Positions 46,023 to 55,903 of a stretch of DNA of 56,789 nucleotides are shown piece after piece. A program made the translations under genes and the position numbers. The stretch lies in assembly GCA_014190015.1 (NCBI GenBank), contig BJFT01000006.1, forward strand, positions 1 through 56,789. Direction: 5' to 3'. Source of the DNA: Actinomycetes bacterium. Lineage in GTDB: Bacteria; Actinomycetota; Actinomycetes; Nanopelagicales; Nanopelagicaceae. The notes under the pieces were generated by a model, which saw nothing but the letters and a program-made list of their open reading frames with translations, searched no databases and was not told the origin of the DNA. The first letter of the stretch is position 1, and each line of letters starts with the position of its first letter.

Positions 46023-47507
46023 ATGAGCGAAATTACCCATTGGATTAATGGAAAAACATTCGATGACTCAGCAAAACGTCATGGAGAAATTTTTAATCCC
46101 GCGACTGGTGAAGTTTCAAAGAAGGTTGCATTTGGCACTGCAGCAACTGTTGATGTTGCAGTTAAAACCGCAACCGATGCATTCGCTGAATGGCGCCACA
46201 GTTCGCTCACTAAGCGCGTCAATGTTTTATTTGCATTTCGCGAATTAGTAAACACAAACAAAGAAAAAATTGCGGCACTGATTACTGCCGAGCACGGAAA
46301 AGTTCTTAGCGATGCTGCAGGTGAAGTTACTCGCGGACTAGAAGTTGTTGAATTCGCTTGCGGAATCCCACACTTACTAAAAGGTGGCTTCTCTGAAGAA
46401 GTTTCAACCGGAGTTGATGTTTATTCAATTCGCCAAGCACTTGGCCCGGTTGCAATTATTTCTCCATTTAACTTTCCAGCAATGGTTCCGATGTGGTTCT
46501 TCCCGGTTGCGATTGCTTGCGGAAATACTGTGATCGTAAAACCATCGGAAAAAGATCCAAGTGCTGCGATGTTCTTAGCCCAACTCTGGAAAGAAGCAGG
46601 ATTACCAGATGGCGTATTCAACGTTGTTCATGGTGACAAGGAAGTTGTTGACGCAATCTTGACGCATCCAGGAATCAAATCAGTTTCATTCGTTGGTTCA
46701 ACTCCAATTGCTAAGTATGTTTACGAAACCGGAACAAAATCTGGAAAGCGCGTGCAAGCACTCGGTGGAGCAAAGAATCACATGGTTGTTCTGCCAGATG
46801 CAGATTTAGATTTAGCAGCAGATGCCGCAATTAACGCAGGCTTTGGTTCTGCTGGAGAACGTTGCATGGCGATTTCAGCACTCGTTGTTGTCGAACCAGT
46901 TGCGGATGAATTAGTCGCAAAGATTAAAGAGCGCGCAGTTAAGTTAAAGACTGGCGATGGCACAAAGGGCGCGGACATGGGCCCACTTGTTACACAGATA
47001 CACCGCGACAAGGTTGCGTCATACGTTGATGCAGGCGAAAAAGAAGGCGCCACAATTGTTGTTGATGGCCGCACCGTAAATCCTGGTGGGAATGGTTTCT
47101 GGCTTGGGCCAACACTCTTTGATCACGTAACGCCAAAGATGTCTATCTACACCGATGAAATTTTCGGACCTGTACTCAGTGTTATTCGCGTGAAGTCATA
47201 CGACGAAGCACTGGCGCTCGTAAATTCACATCAATACGGAAACGGAACTGCAATCTTTACAAATGACGGCGGCGCAGCTCGTCGCTATCAAAATGAAGTT
47301 GAAGTTGGAATGGTTGGAATTAACGTTCCTATTCCTGTACCAATGGCGTATTACTCATTTGGTGGGTGGAAGAATTCATTATTCGGTGACAGTCATGCAC
47401 ACGGCACAGAAGGTGTTCACTTCTTTACTCGCGGAAAAGTTGTGACAAGTAGATGGCTTGATCCAAGTCATGGTGGAATTAATTTAGGTTTCCCACAAAA
47501 TACGTAA
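46023..47507 (+). CDS. mmsA: CoA-acylating methylmalonate-semialdehyde dehydrogenase MmsA
   Basis: A 494-residue aldehyde dehydrogenase that converts (methyl)malonate semialdehyde with CoA and NAD to propionyl- or acetyl-CoA. The N-terminus THWINGKTFDDSAKRHGEIFNPATG, ISPFNFPAMVPMWFFPVAIACGNT, and GSAGERCMAISA with the catalytic Cys281 are MmsA/IolA hallmarks; the usual Glu in the ALDH active site is replaced, as in CoA-acylating enzymes. Divergent from the aminotransferase. Roles in valine, beta-alanine or inositol breakdown are all possible; the neighbour favours beta-alanine or valine. Confidence 0.93.
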   Translation: MSEITHWINGKTFDDSAKRHGEIFNPATGEVSKKVAFGTAATVDVAVKTATDAFAEWRHSSLTKRVNVLFAFRELVNTNKEKIAALITAEHGKVLSDAAGEVTRGLEVVEFACGIPHLLKGGFSEEVSTGVDVYSIRQALGPVAIISPFNFPAMVPMWFFPVAIACGNTVIVKPSEKDPSAAMFLAQLWKEAGLPDGVFNVVHGDKEVVDAILTHPGIKSVSFVGSTPIAKYVYETGTKSGKRVQALGGAKNHMVVLPDADLDLAADAAINAGFGSAGERCMAISALVVVEPVADELVAKIKERAVKLKTGDGTKGADMGPLVTQIHRDKVASYVDAGEKEGATIVVDGRTVNPGGNGFWLGPTLFDHVTPKMSIYTDEIFGPVLSVIRVKSYDEALALVNSHQYGNGTAIFTNDGGAARRYQNEVEVGMVGINVPIPVPMAYYSFGGWKNSLFGDSHAHGTEGVHFFTRGKVVTSRWLDPSHGGINLGFPQNT

Positions 47508-47509
47508 TA

Positions 47510-47546
47510 TAAATCTCTTCTTCACCTCTATTAAGCCTGAGATTTA
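47510..47546. repeat. Inverted repeat TAAATCTC / GAGATTTA
   Basis: Perfect 8-bp arms at 47510-47517 and 47539-47546 with a 21-base loop, just after mmsA. No T run follows, so a terminator is doubtful; it could be an operator for typA or a weak hairpin. Confidence 0.6.
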
Positions 47547-47627
47547 AGGTATTTCAACCTCAACTGCTATTCTTCGCTCCGTTCTGTGAAGTTCTTCCAG
47601 AGCACATACGTCTGGAGTGAATTTTCA

Positions 47628-49529
47628 ATGGCTAAAGCATCTAGTGCGCACTTGGCTGGTCTGACACAAAAGAAGCGCGAGAATCTTCGCAACGTTGCAA
47701 TCATCGCTCACGTAGACCACGGAAAGACAACACTGGTTGATGCCATGTTGTGGCAATCAGGTGCGTTCGCTGCTTACAAAGTTCAGGGCGAAGGCCAAGA
47801 TCGCATGATGGATTCAATGGATCTAGAACGCGAAAAGGGAATTACGATTCTTGCGAAGAACACTGCTGTTAAGCGCGGTGACACAATCGTTAACATTATT
47901 GATACACCAGGCCACGCAGACTTTGGTGGAGAAGTAGAACGCGGACTTGAAATGGTTGACGGCGTTATTTTGCTAGTTGATGCATCAGAAGGCCCACTTC
48001 CACAAACACGTTTCGTATTGCGCAAAGCGCTAGAAAAGAACCTTCCAGTTATTTTGCTTATTAATAAAGTAGACCGTCCTGATTCACGTATCGCAGAAGT
48101 TGTTGATGAAGCGTACGAATTATTCTTAGATCTCGATGCAAATGAAGAACAAATTGAATTCCCAGTTGTTTATGCATCTGCAAAAGCTGGTCGCGCATCT
48201 CTTAAGCGTCCTGCAGATGGTGGAATGCCAGAAGAAGAAAACCTCGATGTTTTATTCGACACTATCTTCTCTGCAATTCCTGCTCCGGTTTATCACGAAG
48301 GTGCTCCACTACAGGCACACGTAACAAACCTTGACTCATCACCATTTCTTGGTCGTCTTGCACTCTGCCGCGTACGCGAAGGTGTGATTAAAAAGGGTCA
48401 ATCTGTAATGTGGATGAAAACTGATGGAACATCAGAGCGCGTAAAAGTTTCAGAACTATTAATTACAGAAGCACTAGAACGCGTGCCAGCACTTGAAGCG
48501 CACCCTGGTGACATCATCGCTGTTGCAGGAATTGAAACAATTACATTAGGTGAAACACTTGCTGACCTAGATAATCCGCACGCGCTTCCACCAATCATTG
48601 TTGACGAACCATCTATCTCCATGACAATTGGTATTAATACATCTCCACTTGCTGGAAAGAGTGGAAAATTACTAACTGCGCGCCAAGTAAAGGGCCGTTT
48701 GGATGCCGAACTAGTAGGTAACGTTTCATTGCGTGTTCTAAACACTGAACGTCCAGATACATGGGAAGTACAGGGTCGTGGAGAACTACAGCTAGCTGTT
48801 CTCGTAGAAATCATGAAGCGCGAAGGTTTCGAACTAACTGTTGGAAAGCCACAAGTAGTTACAAAGGTTATTGATGGCAAACTCTCAGAACCGATGGAGC
48901 GTTTAACAATTGATGCACCAGAAGAATACTTAGGCGTCTTAACTCAGTTAATGGCACTTCGTAAAGGTCGCATGGAGCAAATGGTTAATCACGGCACTGG
49001 TTGGATTCGCCTTGATTACAAAGTTCCTTCACGCGGACTTATTGGTTTCCGTACAGAGTTCTTAACTGAAACTCGCGGTACAGGTTTGCTACACCACGTA
49101 TTTGATGGTTATGAACCTTGGTATGGCGATATTCGTACACGCGGTACTGGTTCACTTGTTTCAGATCGCATGGGAACAGTTACCTCATATGCACTATATG
49201 GAACACAAGATCGCGGAACTATTTTCGTAGAACCAGGCGATGAAGTGTACGAAGGTATGGTTATTGGTGAGAATTCACGAAGCGATGACATGGACGTTAA
49301 CTGTGTTCGCGAAAAGAAATTAACAAATATGCGCGCATCCGGAACTGATGAATCAGAGCGTTTGATTCCGCCTAAGAAACTCAACATGGAAGGTGCTCTC
49401 GAATTCTGTCGTGAAGATGAATGCGTAGAAGTAACTCCAGCTGTTGTGCGAATTCGCAAAGTTGTTCTCGATGGATCTGAGCGAGCACGCACTGCATCAC
49501 GCCAAAAGAAGGCAAACCTCAACGCTTAG
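47628..49529 (+). CDS. typA: Translational GTPase TypA/BipA
   Basis: A 633-residue ribosome-associated GTPase needed for ribosome assembly and stress responses. G1 AHVDHGKTTL, switch I EREKGITILAKNT, G3 DTPGHADFGGEVER, G4 NKVDRPD and G5 YASAKAG. EF-G-like domains III and V and the BipA C-terminal domain follow, with about 20 extra basic residues at the end (SERARTASRQKKANLNA). I start at ATG 47628 (GGAGTG 9 bases upstream) rather than the in-frame GTG 47586. Followed by a terminator. Confidence 0.95.
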   Translation: MAKASSAHLAGLTQKKRENLRNVAIIAHVDHGKTTLVDAMLWQSGAFAAYKVQGEGQDRMMDSMDLEREKGITILAKNTAVKRGDTIVNIIDTPGHADFGGEVERGLEMVDGVILLVDASEGPLPQTRFVLRKALEKNLPVILLINKVDRPDSRIAEVVDEAYELFLDLDANEEQIEFPVVYASAKAGRASLKRPADGGMPEEENLDVLFDTIFSAIPAPVYHEGAPLQAHVTNLDSSPFLGRLALCRVREGVIKKGQSVMWMKTDGTSERVKVSELLITEALERVPALEAHPGDIIAVAGIETITLGETLADLDNPHALPPIIVDEPSISMTIGINTSPLAGKSGKLLTARQVKGRLDAELVGNVSLRVLNTERPDTWEVQGRGELQLAVLVEIMKREGFELTVGKPQVVTKVIDGKLSEPMERLTIDAPEEYLGVLTQLMALRKGRMEQMVNHGTGWIRLDYKVPSRGLIGFRTEFLTETRGTGLLHHVFDGYEPWYGDIRTRGTGSLVSDRMGTVTSYALYGTQDRGTIFVEPGDEVYEGMVIGENSRSDDMDVNCVREKKLTNMRASGTDESERLIPPKKLNMEGALEFCREDECVEVTPAVVRIRKVVLDGSERARTASRQKKANLNA

Positions 49530-49533
49530 TTCT

Positions 49534-49558
49534 GCCAGCCGCGCTCTTGGCTGGTTTT
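49534..49558 (+). terminator. Intrinsic terminator after typA
   Basis: CCAGCC (49535-49540) pairs with GGCTGG (49549-49554) around an 8-base loop, followed by TTTT. An upstream TTG start for adnA at 49557 would fall in this T run and is rejected. Confidence 0.8.
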
Positions 49559-49573
49559 GTCACACGGTTCGGG

Positions 49574-49579
49574 CAAGAT
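49574..49579 (+). promoter_or_regulatory. Putative leaderless -10 box (CAAGAT) for adnA
   Basis: CAAGAT ends 7 bases before the GTG at 49587 and lies just after the typA terminator. A weak match at the first base. Confidence 0.35.
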
Positions 49580-49586
49580 AACCACT

Positions 49587-52500
49587 GTGAGTAAAGCGAA
49601 AGTTACCCTGGTCGGCAGCAACCCTGTCGTCTCTGCGATCACACTTTCCGCGCAGCAATTAGCGATAACTAAACATCGCAATACTCCGATGATTGCACTC
49701 GGTGCACCTGGCACTGGAAAAACAACAGTGCTTATTCACTCAGCGCTTTCACGTATCGCTGAAGGTCAAAATCCAGATTCAATTCTGTTGATTACTTTTG
49801 GTCGCGAAAGTGCATCCGATTTACGCGATGCAATTGCGCTACAAACGAGTGCCACGATGTACGAACCACTTGCGCGCACATTTCACTCACTAGCTTTTTC
49901 AATCCTGAAGATGAAATCTCACGTTGATGATCCGGATCCCATCTTGTTATCTGGTCCTGAGCAAGAGAGTTTCATCCGTGATCTCCTCGAAGGAGATATC
50001 GCAGATGGCTATAGGCAGTGGCCAGAAGATTTACACCTTGCTCTTACAACACATGGATTTGCTCGCGAACTTCGCGATCTTATTTTGCGCGCATCAGAAC
50101 GCGGTGTAGATCCAGAAAAACTAGAAGAGTACGCACAGTCCTACGGTGAAAAATACTGGCAAGGCGCTGCGCAATTCTGGACTCGTTACAACGGTGCAAT
50201 GTTTTTGCGCGAAGTATCCGCGGGCGATTCAAAGCTGCGCATTGATCCATCCGAACTCTTATCTCGCGCAATAAGACACCTCGAGATTAATCCAGATTTG
50301 TTATCAGAACTTCGCAATCGCTTCAAAACAATCATGGTCGATGAATTTCAAGAGACAGATCCTGCACAAAGAAGATTGCTCCGTTTATTAGCACCGCAAG
50401 ATCTTGTTCTAGTCGGTGATGCGCACAGTGCTATTGGTCGATTCAGAGGCGCAGACCCTGATGGCATGGCTAATGAAATTGATTATTACCTTGCACAAAA
50501 TGGAAACCAAGTTGTTCTAGGTGAAAACTTCAGAAGCACACCTGCAATTCATGCACTCGGCATGAGCGTCTCATCTAATTTCCGATTAACTGGGCCAACG
50601 CACGAACGCACATGTGTAAGTACTGATGCAAAAGGCGCCGTTTCAATTGAAAGATTGCGATCAGTATCGGAAGAAGCGCAGTACATCGCATACCAATTCC
50701 GTCGTGCACACCTTGTCGACGGTGTGCCATATTCAGAAATGGCAGTGATTGTTCGCTCTCCAGGATCTCTAACATCAGCAGTGCGTCGTGCTTTCGCGCA
50801 AGTCTCTATTCCGGTCGCTGGCGAACTCGAAGCACTAGCAACGAATGCGAGCATTGCGCCATTTTTATTACTCGCAGAAATTGCCATTAAAGCTAAGCCA
50901 CTTAATACCGAAAACGTTGAGCGTTTATTGCTCAGCGAATTTGGCGGTGCTGATGCAATTTCACTACGTCGTATTCGCAGAGCGCTGCTTGCTGCAAGAA
51001 GTGATGATGACAAACGAACCGGTAACCAACTCTTAATCGAAGCTGTCGATACTGGCGATATATCTATTGAAGACGCGCAACCAATCCAGCGAATTAATCT
51101 GTTACTCACCAAAGCGCGCTCTGTTGCTAAGAAATCTGGTGCACGTGGTGAAGATTTACTCTGGGCAATTTGGGACAACGCACAAACAAGTGATGGCGCA
51201 AAGTTAAGTACAGCGTGGCAAGAGATTGCACTTCGCGGTGGAAATCGCGGAGCAGCAGCAGATCGAGACCTTGATGCAATGATGCAACTCTTTCAAAGTG
51301 CGCAACGTTTTTCTGAGAGATTTCCTCTATCTGGACCGGATGCATTTATCCGCGAAGTTAGCGCAGAAATAATTGCGGGAGATGTTATTACCGCACAAGG
51401 TGTTCGCCCTGACTGTGTTGAGATTCTTACAGTCCATGCAGCAAAGGGACGCGAATGGGATCTCGTTGCAGTCGGTGGTTTACAAGAAGGCTTATGGCCA
51501 AATTTGCGTCAACGCAGTTCGTTACTCGGCGCAGAAAGATTGGTCGAACGCGAACGTCACGGAAATCTTGCACGCACAGAACTCGATGTTATTGCAGCGG
51601 GAGCGCTCCTTGAGGATGAGCGCCGTTTATTGCATGTTGCCACCACTCGTGCGCGCACATCAATGTTTATCACCTGCGTTGCTCACGAAGATGACCAACC
51701 TTCACAATTCTTTGAAGAAATTACAGATTCGAATCTCAATACTTCTAGCGAATTACTGCCGCAATATGTTTTACCAAGACCAATCACAATCGCAGCACTG
51801 GTAGCTGATTTACGTTCATCACTGCAGAGTAAAAAAGCAGCGGATGCAGCAGCGATTATTAAATCTCTTAGCGAATCCGGAATCCACAGTGCAGATCCAC
51901 AGAGCTGGACTGGTGTGGCGCAGTTAAGTACAACTGAACCTATTTCGCCCGGAAATTCACCAGTAGCTGTTTCGCCAAGTAGCGCGGAGAGCTTTACAGA
52001 GTGCGGAATGAAGTGGTTCCTAGAAAAAAGCGGCGGAACCGACGGAGATAGCATCGCTCAAGTTTTGGGTTCAGCAATACACGCATTTGCGGCGCTGATG
52101 GTGCAAGAAGAAGGAATCACAGAAGCAGTACTTGTTGAAAAACTTAAGAAGTCATGGAATTTGATTGACCCGCAAGAAGGTTGGGTAAGCAAAACTTCTC
52201 AAGAAAAAGCAATCGCGATGATCACTCGCTTCATGAAATATCACATGAAGCACGAGCGCGAAGTAGTCGGTGTCGAATTAGGTTTTGATGTCACAGTCGG
52301 CAAAGCCCGCATTCGAGGAACAGTAGACAGACTTGAAGTGGATTCAGCTGGCAATCTCTTTGTTATTGATTTCAAAACCAGCAAAACTCCAATCTCCTAT
52401 GAAAAAGCAGAACAAAACTTACAACTAAAGAGTTATCAAATTGCTGTTGCCGAAGGTGGATTTACAGCGCACCATGCGAGCACAACCCCAAGTGGTGCGG

Positions 52501-52709
52501 CGCTTATTTATTTAGGCCATGACATACAAAAGATTTCTTCACGCGAACAAGGTGGAATCAATCTTGAAGAAGCTCGCGCTGAGATAGAAAATATTGCGCA
52601 ATCTATGGGCGCTGCGCAGTTTGTGGCAGCAACTAATAGCCGATGTAAAGAGTGCCCTGTGAAGAGTTCGTGCCCAATTAAGGCAGAAGGGCGCACGGTG
52701 ATCGAATGA
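49587..52709 (+). CDS. adnA: AdnA-like subunit of the AdnAB helicase-nuclease
   Basis: A 1040-residue UvrD-like protein fused to a RecB-type nuclease, working with AdnB in double-strand-break end resection. Motor: Walker A GAPGTGKTT, DEFQETD, motif VI VATTRART. Motif III is GDAHSAIGRFRGA, lacking the usual Gln and Tyr. Nuclease near the C-terminus: IRGTVDRLE, VIDFKTSK and QLKSYQ. Four Cys (about 805, 1020, 1023 and 1029; CKECPVKSSC) form a probable 4Fe-4S clasp. I take GTG 49587 as the start. Overlaps adnB by ATGA. Confidence 0.88.
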   Translation: MSKAKVTLVGSNPVVSAITLSAQQLAITKHRNTPMIALGAPGTGKTTVLIHSALSRIAEGQNPDSILLITFGRESASDLRDAIALQTSATMYEPLARTFHSLAFSILKMKSHVDDPDPILLSGPEQESFIRDLLEGDIADGYRQWPEDLHLALTTHGFARELRDLILRASERGVDPEKLEEYAQSYGEKYWQGAAQFWTRYNGAMFLREVSAGDSKLRIDPSELLSRAIRHLEINPDLLSELRNRFKTIMVDEFQETDPAQRRLLRLLAPQDLVLVGDAHSAIGRFRGADPDGMANEIDYYLAQNGNQVVLGENFRSTPAIHALGMSVSSNFRLTGPTHERTCVSTDAKGAVSIERLRSVSEEAQYIAYQFRRAHLVDGVPYSEMAVIVRSPGSLTSAVRRAFAQVSIPVAGELEALATNASIAPFLLLAEIAIKAKPLNTENVERLLLSEFGGADAISLRRIRRALLAARSDDDKRTGNQLLIEAVDTGDISIEDAQPIQRINLLLTKARSVAKKSGARGEDLLWAIWDNAQTSDGAKLSTAWQEIALRGGNRGAAADRDLDAMMQLFQSAQRFSERFPLSGPDAFIREVSAEIIAGDVITAQGVRPDCVEILTVHAAKGREWDLVAVGGLQEGLWPNLRQRSSLLGAERLVERERHGNLARTELDVIAAGALLEDERRLLHVATTRARTSMFITCVAHEDDQPSQFFEEITDSNLNTSSELLPQYVLPRPITIAALVADLRSSLQSKKAADAAAIIKSLSESGIHSADPQSWTGVAQLSTTEPISPGNSPVAVSPSSAESFTECGMKWFLEKSGGTDGDSIAQVLGSAIHAFAALMVQEEGITEAVLVEKLKKSWNLIDPQEGWVSKTSQEKAIAMITRFMKYHMKHEREVVGVELGFDVTVGKARIRGTVDRLEVDSAGNLFVIDFKTSKTPISYEKAEQNLQLKSYQIAVAEGGFTAHHASTTPSGAALIYLGHDIQKISSREQGGINLEEARAEIENIAQSMGAAQFVAATNSRCKECPVKSSCPIKAEGRTVIE

Positions 52710-55700
52710 TTTCTCCATTAGAGATTGCAAAAGCTCTTCGCACCGTAGATCCAAAGGTGTCAGACCCAACTCCAGAACAAATTGCAATCATTAGCGCACC
52801 TCTCGAACCAGCAGTTGTTATTGCTGGTGCAGGTTCTGGAAAAACCGAAACTATGAGTGCGCGCGTTTTGTGGTTGGTTGCAAACAAGATTGTCCGTCCA
52901 GATGAAATCTTGGGACTTACCTTTACTCGAAAAGCGGCAGGTGAATTATCAATCCGCGTACGCAAGCGCTTGCGCCAATTAAAAGAAGCTGGACTTTTAG
53001 ATAAAAACATTGCTCTCGATACTGCAATAACGACCTATCACTCATATGCTGGTCGAATTCTGAGCGAACATGCAATTCGTTTAGGAATAGATGCAACAAG
53101 TGATCCACTAGGCGACGCCGCGCTGTGGCAATTAGCATCCGATGTCGTACGCAATTGGCCAGATGAAGAGTTCACAAATGAAAGCGCAGTCACAACAGTT
53201 ATTGATGATGTTATTGGCCTTGCCAAACTAGTTCTAGAACACCAAGTTTCATTTGAATCTATTCGCCGTGAAGATGAAAAAACACTCGCCGAACTTCAAC
53301 GCCTTGGTGGCAACAGCAATGAAGAAGTTCGTAAAGTCGGTCGAATCGCGCGTCAGAGAATTGCAATTCTGCCGATGGTTGAAGAGTTCATTAAACGTCG
53401 CCGCGATGATGGCCAATTCTCCTTCGATGATCAGATGTCGATTGCTGCAGATATCGCAGAGAAGTACCCAGAAGCGTGCGAACTAGAACGCGCTAAGTAC
53501 AAAGTTGTTTTGCTTGATGAATATCAAGATACGTCGCAATCACAAGTTCGCATGTTGTCGGCGCTCTATGGAGGCGGACATCCTGTCATGGCAGTTGGTG
53601 ATCCATGCCAAGCGATTTATACATGGCGCGGTGCATCGGCTGGAACGATTGGAACATTTGCAAAGTATTTCCCAAAGAGTGCGGGACAGAGCGGTGCGCA
53701 ATTATTTAATCTCTCAATCACCTTTAGAAATGATAAAAAGATTCTAGAAATTGCTAACTCGATTTCAGATCAGATTCGTTCAACTTCCAGTGTTCGTGTT
53801 GATCCACTACGTCCACGCGATACAGCTGGTGAAGGCGAGATTGCATACGGTGTATTTGAAACACTTGAAGCCGAAGCACAAGGGATTAGCGAGTATTTCC
53901 ATAAGCACTGGTTTGCACCGGAGCGAATGGCAAAGGATGAAGATAAGAGAACTTCATTTGCGGTCTTGGTTCGCAAGCGTTCACAGATTTCAATTATCGA
54001 AAGCGCACTTCGTGCACGCAATATTCCAACCGAAGTAATTGGTGTTGGCGGCTTAATTTATATTGCAGAAGTTGCAGATGTTTTAGCCCTTATGAAAGTT
54101 GTTACAAATCCAGAAGCCGGAACTGCGCTAATGCGCCATCTGAGCGGCCCACGTTTAGCACTTGGCGCAAAAGACATTGCGGCACTCGGTGCGTACTCCA
54201 GAAAACGTGCAAAAGATGTCCACGAAGATTCGCACTCATTCATCGCAAAGATTGCTGCAGGAAATCCTGACTCTGCCGAAGCTGATGACTTGTTTATTGG
54301 TTCACTGATTGACGCCCTAGATGAGATTGATCAATGCGATAAAGAGAGTCGTGCACAATTTAGTGAAGTTGGATTTACACGTTTATCCCGATTTGCTGCA
54401 GACCTACGTCGTTTGCGATCACGTGCAGGCGGATCAATTATTGATTTGATTACAGAGATTGAAAATTACCTCAACCTTGATCTCGAAGTTTCTTTGCGCG
54501 ATGGCACTCGCAATGGTCGTCGACACCTTGAAAGATTCCTAGATGAAGCCTCTAAGTTTTCACGCAGCGGTGGCAGCATCTCAGCATTCATTGAATGGCT
54601 AGATGTCACATCAAAGAAAGAGGGCGGACTTAAATCAGGGGCTCCTGAAGTGCGAAGCGATGTTGTCCAACTCTTAACTGTTCACACAGCAAAGGGCGCT
54701 GAATGGGATTTTGTTGCAGTTCCTGGATTAGCCGAAGGAACTTTCCCAAGTAATAACACCAATGATCCAGATAACTGGATTACTAATGAGCGACAGATTC
54801 CATTTGCACTCCGAGGCGATGGCGATGAGTTGCCAGTCTTCTCTTTGGCGCAGTGCACACAAGATAGCGAAGCAGGCAAAGTTATTAGCGCCTATGCAAA
54901 ATCTTGTAGTGCAATCAAAAAGCAAGAAGAAATCAGATTGGGCTATGTTGCCGTCACTCGCGCACGTACGCATCTTCTCTGCACAACATCATGGTGGCGC
55001 GAAGGTGCAAAGTCTGTTGACCCATCAGAGTTATTTACTCACGTCGCAAATGTTGCACACGAACGCGGTGGAGTTTTGCTCAGCGAAACACCAGCACCAG
55101 AAGATGGCGTGCGCAATCCAATTGAAGTAAATCCAGATTCTGGTTATTGGCCACGTGATCCTCTCGGTGATCGTCGCGCAGACTTTGATGCAGCCGTTGC
55201 ATTAGTGCAGAAATCCTCGGCGCACTCACTAAAAGCTACAGGCGATGAAGTTGTAGATTCTTGGATCCATGATGCACAAGCCTTAATTGCAGAAGTAAAA
55301 CTTCGTAGCTCAGGTTCTATTGAAGTGGCACTGCCATCTCGTATTTCAACATCGACACTAGTTGCACTGCATGAAGATCCAGAAGCGCTAGCACTTGCTA
55401 TTCGTAGACCAGTTCCGCGTTCGCAAGATCCATATTCACGCCGTGGAACAGAGTTCCATATGTGGGTAGAAAAACAATTTAGCGCGATGACTCTATTTGA
55501 TGACACATATATGGATTATTTCGACCCCATTGAAGAAGATGGGAAACTCGAAGATCTAAAGAAAGCATGGCTGAGCAGTGAATACGCCATTCGCACACCA
55601 GCTGCGATTGAAGTTCCCTTTGAATCAGTAGTTGGTGGCGTATTAATTCGTGGACGAATAGATGCTGTTTATGAAACCGCTGATGGATTCGAAGTTGTGG

Positions 55701-55903
55701 ATTGGAAGACTGGTTCTAAGCAACTTGGAGAATCTGCGGCAATTCAATTGGCTATGTATCGCTTAGCGTGGGCAAGGCTAAAAAACATTGATGTAACAAA
55801 GGTAAGTGCGGCGTTTCACTATGTTCCAACATCGGTCACAGATAAACGCGCAGATTTGTTAGATGAAGCGGCGTTAGTTGCACTCATTCAATCTCTACCG
55901 TAA
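52706..55903 (+). CDS. adnB: AdnB-like subunit of the AdnAB helicase-nuclease
   Basis: A 1065-residue SF1A motor plus nuclease. Walker A GAGSGKTET, GLTFTRKAAGEL, DEYQDTSQSQ, motif III GDPCQAIYTWRGA (intact), TAKGAEWDFVAVPG and VAVTRART. C-terminal nuclease: IRGRIDAVYE, VVDWKTGSK and QLAMYRL; no CxxC, so the Fe-S cluster is only in AdnA. All motor motifs look functional, so this is probably the leading motor. The stop overlaps the convergent EEP hydrolase by 20 bases. Confidence 0.9.
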   Translation: MISPLEIAKALRTVDPKVSDPTPEQIAIISAPLEPAVVIAGAGSGKTETMSARVLWLVANKIVRPDEILGLTFTRKAAGELSIRVRKRLRQLKEAGLLDKNIALDTAITTYHSYAGRILSEHAIRLGIDATSDPLGDAALWQLASDVVRNWPDEEFTNESAVTTVIDDVIGLAKLVLEHQVSFESIRREDEKTLAELQRLGGNSNEEVRKVGRIARQRIAILPMVEEFIKRRRDDGQFSFDDQMSIAADIAEKYPEACELERAKYKVVLLDEYQDTSQSQVRMLSALYGGGHPVMAVGDPCQAIYTWRGASAGTIGTFAKYFPKSAGQSGAQLFNLSITFRNDKKILEIANSISDQIRSTSSVRVDPLRPRDTAGEGEIAYGVFETLEAEAQGISEYFHKHWFAPERMAKDEDKRTSFAVLVRKRSQISIIESALRARNIPTEVIGVGGLIYIAEVADVLALMKVVTNPEAGTALMRHLSGPRLALGAKDIAALGAYSRKRAKDVHEDSHSFIAKIAAGNPDSAEADDLFIGSLIDALDEIDQCDKESRAQFSEVGFTRLSRFAADLRRLRSRAGGSIIDLITEIENYLNLDLEVSLRDGTRNGRRHLERFLDEASKFSRSGGSISAFIEWLDVTSKKEGGLKSGAPEVRSDVVQLLTVHTAKGAEWDFVAVPGLAEGTFPSNNTNDPDNWITNERQIPFALRGDGDELPVFSLAQCTQDSEAGKVISAYAKSCSAIKKQEEIRLGYVAVTRARTHLLCTTSWWREGAKSVDPSELFTHVANVAHERGGVLLSETPAPEDGVRNPIEVNPDSGYWPRDPLGDRRADFDAAVALVQKSSAHSLKATGDEVVDSWIHDAQALIAEVKLRSSGSIEVALPSRISTSTLVALHEDPEALALAIRRPVPRSQDPYSRRGTEFHMWVEKQFSAMTLFDDTYMDYFDPIEEDGKLEDLKKAWLSSEYAIRTPAAIEVPFESVVGGVLIRGRIDAVYETADGFEVVDWKTGSKQLGESAAIQLAMYRLAWARLKNIDVTKVSAAFHYVPTSVTDKRADLLDEAALVALIQSLP

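Noticed and set aside
50549-51178. 209-codon minus-strand frame inside adnA
   Set aside because: Shadow of the helicase coding strand with no recognisable domain.
49587-55903. AddAB/RecBCD or defence-type helicase-nuclease
   Set aside because: Both subunits have a UvrD-like motor fused to a RecB nuclease, the AdnAB plan of actinobacteria; no other defence genes adjoin.
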